NCBI GenBank assembly: GCA_017616015.1
Contig: JAFZYY010000001.1
Coordinates: forward strand, 62,001 to 126,000
Length of the DNA stretch: 64,000 nt
Reading direction: 5' to 3'
From: Alphaproteobacteria bacterium
Lineage (GTDB): Bacteria > Pseudomonadota > Alphaproteobacteria > CAAGCB01 > CAG-977
This document shows positions 1 to 7,841 of the stretch, one piece after another. The notes beneath the pieces are model-generated. The model did not search any database. It was given only the letters and a program-made list of their open reading frames with translations, and was not told the origin of the DNA. The position numbers were made by a program, and so were the translations under genes. Every line of letters begins with the position of its first letter. Position 1 is the stretch's first letter.

Positions 1-155
1 ATCAGTTCGACGTCCGGATCGTTCGTTTTGAAACGCAACAGACGGGAATCTTCGTCAAAGAAGGCTTCTTCCGGCCGTATGCCCGTATGAAGCAGAAACG
101 GTTCGGCTTCTTTTAAGATGCGGCCTTTGGGCAGGGCGATAATGGTTTTCGGCAT
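1..155 (-). CDS. hisG: ATP phosphoribosyltransferase, N-terminal part (cut by window edge)
   Basis: First enzyme of histidine synthesis, joining ATP and PRPP to give phosphoribosyl-ATP in the cytosol. Only the first 51 codons are present. Translating the minus strand from the ATG at 155 gives [20 protein letters not shown], followed by a stretch with SRLLRF and a TNDPDVEL motif. The LPKGR and TND elements are typical of the HisG N-terminal substrate-binding lobe. It starts 3 bases after the murA stop, so it is probably co-transcribed with murA. The rest, including any sign of a short (HisZ-dependent) or long form, lies outside the window. Confidence 0.88.
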   Translation of the reverse strand, partial: MPKTIIALPKGRILKEAEPFLLHTGIRPEEAFFDEDSRLLRFKTNDPDVEL

Positions 156-158
156 GGT

Positions 159-1436
159 TTATTCTCCGTGCAGGCGCTCGATATTTGCGCCGCAGGAAGA
201 CAGTTTGTCTTCCAGATGTTCATAGCCGCGGTCAAGATGGTAAACGCGGTTGACGATCGTTTCGCCTTCCGCCGCCAGTCCCGCCAACACCAATCCCATA
301 GACGCGCGCAGGTCGGTCGCCATGACTTCCGCACCGGAAAGGCGGGGGACGCCGCGGATAATCGCGGAGGAAACGCCGTGGACGTTGATGTTCGCCCCCA
401 TGCGCGCCAATTCCGGAACGTGCATGAAGCGGTTTTCAAAAATGGATTCCGTGACCAGAGACGCGCCGCTGACCGTCGTTAAAAGGGCGGTTAATTGCGC
501 CTGAACGTCGGTCGGAAAGCCCGGATAAGGCTCCGTCATCACATCGGTTCCGATTAAATAGGCGTTTTGCGCGTCGGTGATGAAGCCGTTTTCCGTTTCG
601 GTGATCGAAACGCCGATGTCGATCAAAACGTGCGCCACGGCGGACAGCAGATTCAAAGGAATGTCCGTCAGCTCGATTCTGCCGCGCGTGATGGCGGCGG
701 CGATTGCGTAGGAAGCGGCTTCGATTCTGTCGGCGATGACTTTATGCGTTGCGGAATGTAAATGCTCCACGCCGTCGACAATCAGGGTGTCGCTTCCCAG
801 TCCTTCGATTTTCGCGCCCATTTTAATCAGGCATTCGGCCAGATCCGTGATTTCCGGCTCGCGCGCGGCATTTTTGATGACGGTACGCCCTTCGGCCAAA
901 GTCGCCGCCATTAAAATGTTTTCCGTGCCGCCGACGGTGACTTTCGGAAAGACGATCTCCGCGCCTTTCAGCTTGCCCGTTTCCGTGAAAGCGACGATGT
1001 AGCCTTCTTTGATTTTGATTTCCGCGCCCATTTTTTCCAAAGCGGACAAATGCAAATCTACGGGACGCGTGCCGATGGCGCAACCGCCGGGCAGGGACAC
1101 TTTCGCTTTGCCGAAGCGAGAAAGCAAAGGCCCTAAAACCAGAATGGACGCGCGCATTTTGCGCACGATGTCGTACGGGGCTTTCAGGTTGAAAATATGA
1201 GAAGCGTTAAAGCATAACGCGCCGCCGTCCTGATCGGTCAAAGTCAGTTTGACGCCGTGCTGCGCGAGCAGGTTCGTCATCGTCATGATGTCGGCCAGAT
1301 GCGGCAGGTTGGTCAGGGTCACGTCCTCGTCGGACAAAAGGCAGGCGGCCATCAGCGGAAGCGCCGCGTTTTTCGCGCCGCTGATTCTGATTCTGCCGTT
1401 TAGGGGAGTGCCTCCGATGATGCGAATACGATCCAT
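159..1436 (-). CDS. murA: UDP-N-acetylglucosamine 1-carboxyvinyltransferase
   Basis: Transfers enolpyruvate from PEP to UDP-GlcNAc, the committed step of peptidoglycan synthesis in the cytosol. The 425-residue length is normal for the family. The N-terminus has the catalytic lysine in SGAKNAALP (K22), and the loop [13 protein letters not shown] carries the active-site cysteine (C119), which is also the fosfomycin target. The C-terminal half has the usual FPTDVQAQ and MATDLRAS motifs. It lies between a small conserved ORF (start 1633) and hisG, with hisG only 3 bases downstream, so the three probably form one operon. Confidence 0.97.
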   Translation of the reverse strand: MDRIRIIGGTPLNGRIRISGAKNAALPLMAACLLSDEDVTLTNLPHLADIMTMTNLLAQHGVKLTLTDQDGGALCFNASHIFNLKAPYDIVRKMRASILVLGPLLSRFGKAKVSLPGGCAIGTRPVDLHLSALEKMGAEIKIKEGYIVAFTETGKLKGAEIVFPKVTVGGTENILMAATLAEGRTVIKNAAREPEITDLAECLIKMGAKIEGLGSDTLIVDGVEHLHSATHKVIADRIEAASYAIAAAITRGRIELTDIPLNLLSAVAHVLIDIGVSITETENGFITDAQNAYLIGTDVMTEPYPGFPTDVQAQLTALLTTVSGASLVTESIFENRFMHVPELARMGANINVHGVSSAIIRGVPRLSGAEVMATDLRASMGLVLAGLAAEGETIVNRVYHLDRGYEHLEDKLSSCGANIERLHGE

Positions 1437-1474
1437 TCCGGTCCTTAGCGTATGACTTTAAGTTTTAATCTTTT

Positions 1475-1633
1475 TTAATCCACTCCGCCTGTCTGGGCAA
1501 GCTCTTTCCCGTCGGAATTTTTCTTTTTTTCCGCGGCGAGTTTATTGCGCTCTTCGATTTGCTTTTTGCGCAAAACCAGATTGTGGCGCAACATTTCGGC
1601 TTGTTTTTCTGTTTTGTCTGCGGACTTTGACAT
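1475..1633 (-). CDS. Small conserved charged protein upstream of murA
   Basis: A 52-residue ORF, starting MSKSADKTEKQAEMLRHNLV and rich in Lys, Arg and Glu, with a central stretch rich in RKKQ and EERNK. Its start follows an AAGGGA ribosome-binding site about 8 bases upstream. Small basic proteins with an N-L-x-x-R-K-x-Q core are common next to murA in alphaproteobacteria, which supports calling it a real gene; the function is not known to me. It has no membrane segment or metal-binding motif and is probably a cytosolic helical protein. It ends 38 bases before the murA start codon on the same strand. Confidence 0.6.
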   Translation of the reverse strand: MSKSADKTEKQAEMLRHNLVLRKKQIEERNKLAAEKKKNSDGKELAQTGGVD

Positions 1634-1665
1634 ATTCGGAATCCCTTTGCTGAACCGACAGATAC

Positions 1666-1695
1666 AGTATCGGATTTTTTAACAAACTTCATCAA
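1666..1695 (-). promoter_or_regulatory. Possible sigma-70 promoter for the small ORF-murA-hisG operon
   Basis: Read on the minus strand, TTGATG (1690-1695) and GATACT (1666-1671) are separated by 18 bases, 33 bases before the ATG at 1633. The -35 matches consensus at four positions and the -10 at four. No other promoter-like pair is obvious between this gene and the divergent tRNA. Confidence 0.35.
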
Positions 1696-1751
1696 TAAAA
1701 TATTTTTTGCTTGCATAGGAAGGGCAATTCTTATATCTTCAGGCTCGCGCC

Positions 1752-1826
<75 letters not shown>

Positions 1827-1831
1827 TTCTT

Positions 1832-1864
1832 AAACCCCGCGGCAGTAAGGCTTTGCGGGGTTTT
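1832..1864 (+). terminator. Rho-independent terminator after tRNA-Thr
   Basis: The stem AAACCCCGC (1832-1840) pairs with GCGGGGTTT (1855-1863) around a 14-base loop, and the right arm runs into a short T run. It ends 20 bases before the next ATG, so the following gene may be reached partly by read-through. Confidence 0.75.
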
Positions 1865-1883
1865 GAATTATCGGGGGATTCCG

Positions 1884-2792
1884 ATGGGATTGAAAAAAGA
1901 AATCATTAAAGCCGGCTTGTGTTGGATTCCGAATAAGGAAAAACGTCGCTTCCTGCGCAAGAAATGGGAGCTGAAATGGCATTGTCTGGACATAGAGCCG
2001 TATGCCGGCTATTTCGACAGCGTCTGGCACAAGCATCGGGGATTGCTGGAAGACGCGGATAAAATCGACACGCTTCTTCTGGGCGACAGTCACGCTCAGT
2101 TCGGATTGGTTCCTTTCGCCTTTCCCGAAGGAATGTTCGCGCATAATTACGCGTTTAACGCGAACAGCCTGTACGAAACATTTGAATCGTTAAAGTTCGC
2201 CGCGTCAAAATGCAAAAACCTGAAGAATGTCGTTTTGCTGTGCTCCTTTTATAACGGCGGTTTCAGCCTGATCCGGGGCGGCGACGCGTGGCATTGCCGG
2301 ATATTGGAAAAGAAAATCGGAATGAAATTTGATTTCGGGTTGAATCCCGCTTTCGATTCCGCCTTTTATGACGAAATCATCAACGGGCTTTCCCCGCGCG
2401 CCGGCAAAGTGTACTGTCAGGGCTACGATTTCGTCGGTTTGCACGTCAGTCCTTCGACGCAAAAAACGCGGGAAAGAGTCGAACACCACTTCAGGATTTA
2501 CCGGAAATATAAAAACCAGCTGTCTTTGTTGGACGATATCATTTCTTTTTGCGAACAAAAGGGAATAAAGATTGTTCTGGCAAATTCCCCCGTGCGCAGC
2601 GACTACGCGGCCGTTTTGAACGAATTGTCGCAGGGGGAGGACACCTTGTCCGATATCAGGCAGGCCGCCGGAAAACACGGCGTAGCGCTACTTGATCCGA
2701 CGGGCTTTGCGGACGACGATTTTTCCGATTCCGACCATTTGAATTTTAACGGCGCTTTGAAACTGACGCGACAACTCGCGGCGCTGTTATAA
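1884..2792 (+). CDS. SGNH/GDSL-type hydrolase-like protein
   Basis: A 302-residue protein. I chose the ATG at 1884 (MGLKKEIIK) because the reading frame further upstream runs through the tRNA gene, and GGGGGA lies just before this ATG. It has the SGNH block I serine in LLLGDSHAQFG (about residues 64-74) and a block V-like D-x-x-H in DSDHLNFNG near the C-terminus. Enzymes of this superfamily add or remove ester groups, often acetyl groups on surface sugars. The N-terminal IPNKEKRR stretch resembles the basic leader of many polysaccharide enzymes, and no signal peptide is visible. The nearby epimerase and glycosyltransferases suggest a role in surface glycan synthesis. Substrate unknown. Confidence 0.6.
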   Translation: MGLKKEIIKAGLCWIPNKEKRRFLRKKWELKWHCLDIEPYAGYFDSVWHKHRGLLEDADKIDTLLLGDSHAQFGLVPFAFPEGMFAHNYAFNANSLYETFESLKFAASKCKNLKNVVLLCSFYNGGFSLIRGGDAWHCRILEKKIGMKFDFGLNPAFDSAFYDEIINGLSPRAGKVYCQGYDFVGLHVSPSTQKTRERVEHHFRIYRKYKNQLSLLDDIISFCEQKGIKIVLANSPVRSDYAAVLNELSQGEDTLSDIRQAAGKHGVALLDPTGFADDDFSDSDHLNFNGALKLTRQLAALL

Positions 2793-2800
2793 AAAGGCAT

Positions 2801-2834
2801 AAAAAAAACGGCTGATTTCTCAGCCGCTTTTTTT
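2801..2834. terminator. Bidirectional rho-independent terminator
   Basis: CGGCTGA (2809-2815) and TCAGCCG (2820-2826) form a 7-bp hairpin with a 4-base loop, flanked by eight A on the left and a run of T on the right. It serves both the plus-strand SGNH gene and the converging minus-strand operon that ends at 2834. Confidence 0.85.
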
Positions 2835-3442
2835 TATTCGATACAGCAATCTACCGCTTTTCGGACAAAGCTTTTCATTTTAGCCAGCGCGCCGACGGGT
2901 TCTTCCCCATGGTTTGTGGCGGCTTCTGCGGCGGCGGGAGCGGCGGTCGTCGTTTTTCCCATGACGGCGTCCACTTTGTCGGACAGCTTTTTGATGTCTT
3001 CCGCTTTATCTTCCAGCCATTTCACGTCGTCGAGGTTGATCATGTTCATGTTCAATCCCCAGAACAAGCTGTAGAGATCATAAGCTTTATTGAATAAATC
3101 GTAGGCCTGTTTTTTGTTACCCAGGCTCTGCTGTTTCGTGCCGACTTCCATCAAACGCATTGAAGACGCCAATAAGTGTTTCGAAATGCACCAGACTTCG
3201 CCTTCGTAAGCCGGAATGACCTTCTGCATCAGCTGTTTTCTGGTTTCGCGGATTTCTTCGATTAAATCGTAGAAAGCGGTCTTTTCCGTCTTTGCACCCG
3301 AAAAAATCAGATGCTCTTCGATCGAAATCAGATTCATAATCGCAATCGTCAGATCCTGATCCGAAGACAAATCCTTCGGATTGACTTTCTTTTTGGCATC
3401 AATCTTTTCGACAAACTCTTTTACGGATTCTATTTTTTTCAT
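2834..3442 (-). CDS. Unknown helical protein, partner of the membrane protein at 3478-3993
   Basis: 202 residues with no signal peptide or membrane segment. It is predominantly charged and helical, with a central WCISKHLLASSMRLMEVGTK stretch that looks like a helical bundle, a helical DLFNKAYDLYSLFWGLNM region, and an Ala/Thr-rich linker near residues 165-178 before a short C-terminal helix containing two adjacent cysteines. The start has a perfect AAGGAGG ribosome-binding site 6 bases upstream. It lies 35 bases downstream of the membrane protein gene on the same strand, so the two form an operon closed by the terminator at 2801-2834. I do not recognise the family and assign no function. Confidence 0.7.
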   Translation of the reverse strand: MKKIESVKEFVEKIDAKKKVNPKDLSSDQDLTIAIMNLISIEEHLIFSGAKTEKTAFYDLIEEIRETRKQLMQKVIPAYEGEVWCISKHLLASSMRLMEVGTKQQSLGNKKQAYDLFNKAYDLYSLFWGLNMNMINLDDVKWLEDKAEDIKKLSDKVDAVMGKTTTAAPAAAEAATNHGEEPVGALAKMKSFVRKAVDCCIE

Positions 3443-3477
3443 TTTTCCTCCTTAAATGCGGAATCGGATTGCGGTTG

Positions 3478-3993
3478 TCATACCGGCAAAATCGGATAAT
3501 AGCTTAAATAAACGCTGACGCCGAACAAAACGGCCAGCGGCAAAACGACTTTTTCAAACGGGAAGTGCGCGTGACCGCCGTTGCGCGCTTTCATCCAGAA
3601 ATACAGTTTTTCCGTATAGATGAACAGCAAAGCGCCGGCAATGGCGCAGAACAGGAACGGATCCAGATACAGCACGTACAAAATCGGGCGCGGCATATAC
3701 ATCATGTCCTTAACGTATATAAAGCCGATCGAACCGACGGAAAGCAGCATCATCAACGCGTCGCGTCCCCAAAAATACCATTTTTTCTTGTTGCACCACA
3801 AAATTGCCCAGTAGCCGACGAGCGCAAGCATAGCGCCCGCCCACAAAGCGACGATATTGTCGTCAACGCCCATTTTTCTGGCAATGCCGAGAGAAGCGCC
3901 GATCGCGACCGTGCAGACGGCGCACGCTGGATTGGCTATGGCCGCGCGGGGCAAGGCTATCAAAGCGGATAAGACATAAAGCAGTTTTTTCAT
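3478..3993 (-). CDS. Polytopic membrane protein with periplasmic CxxC motif, function unknown
   Basis: 171 residues. An N-terminal signal-like segment ends near residue 20 (AAIANPA) and is followed at once by the motif CAVCTVAIGASLG and a conserved-looking ARKMGVDDN. About four further hydrophobic helices follow, with a HAHFPFEK loop before the last one. I recall similar proteins with a CPVCTVAVGAG start in candidate-phylum and archaeal genomes, without an assigned role. The CxxC just after the signal region suggests metal or thiol chemistry on the outer face of the inner membrane (inference). First gene of a two-gene operon with 2834-3442. Confidence 0.7.
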   Translation of the reverse strand: MKKLLYVLSALIALPRAAIANPACAVCTVAIGASLGIARKMGVDDNIVALWAGAMLALVGYWAILWCNKKKWYFWGRDALMMLLSVGSIGFIYVKDMMYMPRPILYVLYLDPFLFCAIAGALLFIYTEKLYFWMKARNGGHAHFPFEKVVLPLAVLFGVSVYLSYYPILPV

Positions 3994-4061
3994 AACAACT
4001 CCTTATCTGATTTTTGATACTACTTTACACATATTTTTTTGAAATGTTTAGAAAAAAGAGT

Positions 4062-4961
4062 TTAATACGTCCTTTTAAAGAATTCGACCGTTTCGGCCAG
4101 TCCGTCGGCCAAAGTCGTTTGCGGCGTGAAATCCAGCGTTTCCGCAACCAGAGCATTGTTTAAAACACTGTGTTTTATATCGCCCGGACGGGACGGGGCT
4201 GGAATTGGCAAAAGCGCGTAATCCGTGTTTTCTTTGATAAGTTCAAACAGTTTGTTGACGCTGGTCTGCGTATTCGTCGACACGTTCAGCACGACGTTTG
4301 AAGCGGGCGAAATTACCGCGCGGCAATTCATTTCCGCCACGTCGGCGACATAAACGAAATCGCGCGTCTGTTCGCCGTCGCCGTGAATTTCAATCGGCAG
4401 GCCTTTAAGCGCTCTTTCGATGAAAATCGATACGACGCCCGCTTCCCCGTGCGGATCCTGACGGGGACCGTAGACGTTCGCGTAACGGAAAATGATATAA
4501 TCCAAGCCGGACAGCCGAACGTATTCTTCCATCGTGTGTTTGGAAATTGCGTAGGGCGATAAAAAACTGACGGGGTGTTTTTCGTCGACGGGCAGGTATT
4601 GCGGCACGGCGTACAAAGCCGCGCTGGAGGAAACGATGATCTTTTTCACACCGTATTTTTTGCAGTATTCAATCACGCGGACGGAAGCCATAACGTTATC
4701 CGCGGCGTCTTTGACGGGGTCGGCGACGGAAACGGCGACGGACGCCTGCGCTGCCAGATGGATTACACAGTCAAAATCGTGCGCTTTAAAAACGTTTTCC
4801 GTTTCGGGATTGTTCAGGTCCAGACGGTAATAAATCGCTTCATCGTTTCTATATTTCGGTTCGGCTCTGTCGATGACAACGGTCTGTATGCCTGCCGAAA
4901 TCAGCTTGTCCACCGTGTGCGATCCGATAAAGCCCGCGCCGCCCGTGACCAAAACGTTCAT
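4062..4961 (-). CDS. NAD-dependent nucleotide-sugar epimerase/dehydratase (GalE-like)
   Basis: An extended short-chain dehydrogenase of 299 residues. It has the NAD-binding GGAGFIGSHT motif at residues 7-16, the catalytic serine region VSSSAALY, and the catalytic Y-x-x-x-K in PYAISKHT. The later YGPRQDPHGEAGVV segment is typical of UDP-glucose/UDP-GlcNAc 4-epimerases. It probably supplies an epimerised nucleotide sugar in the cytosol for the divergently transcribed glycosyltransferases at 5055-6982. The precise sugar cannot be decided from sequence alone; a UDP-glucuronate or dTDP-sugar enzyme remains possible. Confidence 0.85.
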   Translation of the reverse strand: MNVLVTGGAGFIGSHTVDKLISAGIQTVVIDRAEPKYRNDEAIYYRLDLNNPETENVFKAHDFDCVIHLAAQASVAVSVADPVKDAADNVMASVRVIEYCKKYGVKKIIVSSSAALYAVPQYLPVDEKHPVSFLSPYAISKHTMEEYVRLSGLDYIIFRYANVYGPRQDPHGEAGVVSIFIERALKGLPIEIHGDGEQTRDFVYVADVAEMNCRAVISPASNVVLNVSTNTQTSVNKLFELIKENTDYALLPIPAPSRPGDIKHSVLNNALVAETLDFTPQTTLADGLAETVEFFKRTY

Positions 4962-4981
4962 TTTTGTTTCCTCATTTTAGT

Positions 4982-5009
4982 TTGACTTTCCCGTAGATTA
5001 CTCTAAAAC
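4982..5009 (+). promoter_or_regulatory. Possible sigma-70 promoter of the glycosyltransferase pair
   Basis: TTGACT (4982-4987) and TAAAAC (5004-5009) are spaced by 16 bases, 45 bases upstream of the ATG at 5055, in the divergent intergenic region between the epimerase and the glycosyltransferase genes. Confidence 0.4.
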
Positions 5010-5054
5010 ATAAAAATTAAAAGCGGTTTTTGCCGAATCATTAAGGAAATCCCG

Positions 5055-6182
5055 ATGAAAGTCATGATCGTCAAGGACAGAAACGTCCTGAATACAAAAT
5101 TTCTGGCGCAGTTCGTTAATTCTCTGCATCGGATCGGTTTCGAAGTCACCGTCGTATGCGATTCTTACAAAAAACAGGGCTCCGGCGTGACTTTGGACGA
5201 AGGTGTAAAGTTTATCAATCTTAACGGAAAAACTAAAAACCCGTTCTTTAATCTTTATCGTTTTTTGCGCGGAAAGCTGTTTCGTCCGGTAAAACGTTTT
5301 GCTCAAGTGATTGCCGAAGAAAGGCCCGACGTGATTGTCTGCTACTTTATGGTGGATCTGGTGAACGTGCTTTACAAACAGACGCATGACGTTCCCGTCA
5401 TCATGATGATGCACGGTTATCCGCCGATCATGCTGGGCAATCTGATGCGTAAAAAGCCCTATATGCGCAAAATCTACCGGCAGGTGATGGATAAAGCGGC
5501 GGCTTTCCACGTTCTGATGAAATCATACGAACCGACGATCGCCGAATTCTGCACGCCGAAACGCGTGGTGACGATTCCGAACGAAGTCGTGCAGATTCCG
5601 CCGGAGGAACGCACGGATCTGTCCGTCGAAAAAAAGAAAATCATCTATGTCGCCCGTATCGAAAAAGAGGGAAAGCGTCATCATTTGCTGGTGGAGGCTT
5701 TCGGGGAATTGTTCAAAGAGTTCCCCGATTGGCATCTGGAGTTTTGGGGAATGCGGAAATATCCCGCCTACGAGCGCGAATTAATGGAACTGGCGGCGAA
5801 ATACGGCGCGGAAAACAACGTCCATATCAAGGGCTATCACCCGAAAATTCAGGAAGTTTACCGTCAGGCGGACATTCACGCTTTCCCGTCCGCGCACGAA
5901 GGCTTTTCTCTGGCTTTGGCGGACGGCATGGCTTGCGGTCTGCCTTCCATAGGCTTTGCGGACGCGCCGTCGGTCAACGAATTGATTATTGAGGGGCATA
6001 ACGGTTTTCTGGCCAAAGACAAAGAGGACTTCACCAAAAAACTGCGTCGTCTGATGCAGGATCAGGGGTTGCGGCAGGCGTTCGGCAAAAACGCCGCCAA
6101 AGATATGGAGGCTTACGCGCCCGAAAAAGTCATCGAGTTATGGCGGCGTCTGATCGTCGAAACCGTCGGAGAAGGCAAATGA
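5055..6182 (+). CDS. GT-B glycosyltransferase, family 4-like
   Basis: 375 residues with two Rossmann-like halves. The N-terminal half begins MKVMIVKDRNVLNTKF and has MMMHGYPPIM in mid-domain. The C-terminal half has IIYVARIEKEGKRHH and the donor-site motif HEGFSLALADGMACGLP at about residues 281-297. The usual E-x7-E of family 4 reads E-x7-D here, a conservative change at the second acidic position. It transfers a sugar from a nucleotide donor in the cytosol, most likely onto a surface polysaccharide or LPS core. AAGGAA lies 8 bases before the start, and the stop overlaps the next gene's ATG by four bases (ATGA), so the two are translationally coupled. Confidence 0.85.
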   Translation: MKVMIVKDRNVLNTKFLAQFVNSLHRIGFEVTVVCDSYKKQGSGVTLDEGVKFINLNGKTKNPFFNLYRFLRGKLFRPVKRFAQVIAEERPDVIVCYFMVDLVNVLYKQTHDVPVIMMMHGYPPIMLGNLMRKKPYMRKIYRQVMDKAAAFHVLMKSYEPTIAEFCTPKRVVTIPNEVVQIPPEERTDLSVEKKKIIYVARIEKEGKRHHLLVEAFGELFKEFPDWHLEFWGMRKYPAYERELMELAAKYGAENNVHIKGYHPKIQEVYRQADIHAFPSAHEGFSLALADGMACGLPSIGFADAPSVNELIIEGHNGFLAKDKEDFTKKLRRLMQDQGLRQAFGKNAAKDMEAYAPEKVIELWRRLIVETVGEGK

Positions 6183-6982
6183 TACCGAAAAAAATCCATT
6201 ATTGCTGGTTCGGTCCCCGCCCGAAAGGCGAAGTCGAGCTGAAATGCATCGAAAGTTGGAAAAAAATCCTGCCCGATTACGAAATCCGCGAATGGACGGA
6301 CGCCGATCTGGCCGGTCTGGATAACCGCTATCTGAAGCAGGCCGTCAAAGCGAAAAAATGGGCTTTCGTGTCCGACTACGTCCGCCTGCACGCTTTGTTG
6401 AACGAGGGCGGCATTTACTTCGACACGGACGAGGAAATCAGAAAACCGCTGGACGATTTTATGAATTTCGACTTTTTCATCGGGTCGCAAAAATGCGGAT
6501 CCTGCCGCGACATTTCTCCGGCGTTGATCGGAACCGTGCCGGACTCTCCGATCGTCAGGGATTTGATTTCCGTTTACGACGACATCGACTTTGTGCGTCC
6601 CGACGGCAGCTTCAACCTGACGACGAATCCGATGTACTTCACCCGCGTGCTTAAGGAAAAATACGGCGTCGCGGACACGTTTGTGACGAAAGAACGCGTG
6701 AAAATCACGGAAAACGCCTATATTTACCCGTATTATTATTTCTGCACGGATAATCCGGACGCGTACGCCGTGCATCACTATACGGGCAGCTGGAAACCCG
6801 ACTGGAACGTGCGGGACAAACTGTCGGTTCCTTTGGGAAAAGGCAGAAAGCTGATTTTGCGCAAGTACAAGAAAAACCGCGATGGTAGCGAAATGCCGTT
6901 CGCCGAAGACGAAAAAACATTATGTTCCCTGAAAACGTCCGGGCGTTCCACGTTGTTTCTGCTGGTTAAAGGAAAACGGTAA
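6179..6982 (+). CDS. Glycosyltransferase with DXD motif (family 32-like)
   Basis: 267 residues. I chose the ATG at 6179 because it overlaps the preceding stop and begins the family's typical MIPKKIHYCWFG. The segment AFVSDYVRLHALLNEGGIYF is followed by D-T-D-EE (near residue 82-86), the metal-binding DXD of GT32/Och1-like transferases that hold mannosyl- or galactosyl-type donors. The later HHYTGSW motif is also characteristic. It is cytosolic or peripherally membrane-bound and probably acts on the same glycan as the preceding glycosyltransferase. The C-terminal 50 residues are basic. Confidence 0.85.
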   Translation: MIPKKIHYCWFGPRPKGEVELKCIESWKKILPDYEIREWTDADLAGLDNRYLKQAVKAKKWAFVSDYVRLHALLNEGGIYFDTDEEIRKPLDDFMNFDFFIGSQKCGSCRDISPALIGTVPDSPIVRDLISVYDDIDFVRPDGSFNLTTNPMYFTRVLKEKYGVADTFVTKERVKITENAYIYPYYYFCTDNPDAYAVHHYTGSWKPDWNVRDKLSVPLGKGRKLILRKYKKNRDGSEMPFAEDEKTLCSLKTSGRSTLFLLVKGKR

Positions 6983-7162
6983 TCCTTTCCGCCGATCGTA
7001 AAAAAAGTGTGCGTTTATAATTCCTTAAATGTTTTGGTTGAAAATGAACAAAGGTGAAGAATTAACCTCTGTTCGGAAATATTCGTTTTAAGATATTCCT
7101 TTCAGACAGACAAAAGAGCTGTTTGCCGTCGTCGGCGAATGAGTTCTTTGATAGGAGAAAGA

Positions 7163-7813
7163 ATGGTCAACTATCTGTTTGATGTTGCGCGTGCCGTTTT
7201 TGCCGCGATTGTGATTTTGTTTTTCCTGATGTTGCCGGAAATGATTTTAGGGGGTGTTTACCCATCTTTCGCGCCGTGCTGGGATCCCGTCAGATTAGGC
7301 ATACTGTTGGCTTTGGCTCTGTCGCTTTCTTTGGTGAAAAGCAAAAAGTTTTTAACGTGCTTCCTGCTGGTTTTTAGCGTTTTGCAACTGCTTCAATTCG
7401 GCGTCGTCATGTCTGCCGGCCGTTATGTTTCTCCGTTCGAATGGGACTCCTTTGCCTGGGCAGGCTTTGTTTCTTCGATAAAAGACAGCGCGTGGTATCG
7501 TTGTCTGGCGCTGTTCGGTATGGTTTTGGTTCCGTATCTGATACTGGAATATATCTTTGCCCGCGGGATCTTAAATCCGCCCGCCTTTAAAAAAGGCTGG
7601 ATCGCGACAATTCTGTTTCTGGCCGTTTTTGTGGGATACACCGTTTCTCCGGAAAGAAAAACGGAAACGCAGACAGCGTGTTCCTGTTATGCAAGCTATA
7701 ACACGCTGAACGTTTCGGCGTTTTATCTGGCGGACACGCTACCGCAGAAAATCAAAGAAAAATGGCCGGACGTTTCTTTCGCGGGACTGTCCGCGCAGGC
7801 CGCCGAAGAATAA
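7163..7813 (+). CDS. Membrane protein resembling the N-terminal half of a phosphoethanolamine transferase
   Basis: 216 residues. The ATG at 7163 is preceded by AGGAG at the ideal distance and is preferred to an ATG at 7139. There are about five hydrophobic segments (near residues 8-28, 45-62, 66-90, 110-133 and 142-160), then a periplasmic tail of about 55 residues. The segment VLQLLQFGVVMSAGRYVSP resembles the membrane region of EptA/sulfatase-fold lipid A modifiers, and the tail AFYLADTLPQ resembles the linker before their catalytic domain. That domain, with its metal ligands and nucleophilic threonine, is absent. It is either a truncated, possibly inactive relic or a stand-alone membrane domain. 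Function unproven. Confidence 0.5.
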   Translation: MVNYLFDVARAVFAAIVILFFLMLPEMILGGVYPSFAPCWDPVRLGILLALALSLSLVKSKKFLTCFLLVFSVLQLLQFGVVMSAGRYVSPFEWDSFAWAGFVSSIKDSAWYRCLALFGMVLVPYLILEYIFARGILNPPAFKKGWIATILFLAVFVGYTVSPERKTETQTACSCYASYNTLNVSAFYLADTLPQKIKEKWPDVSFAGLSAQAAEE

Positions 7814-7841
7814 TTATTCCGTCTGAACGGTTTTCAACAGG

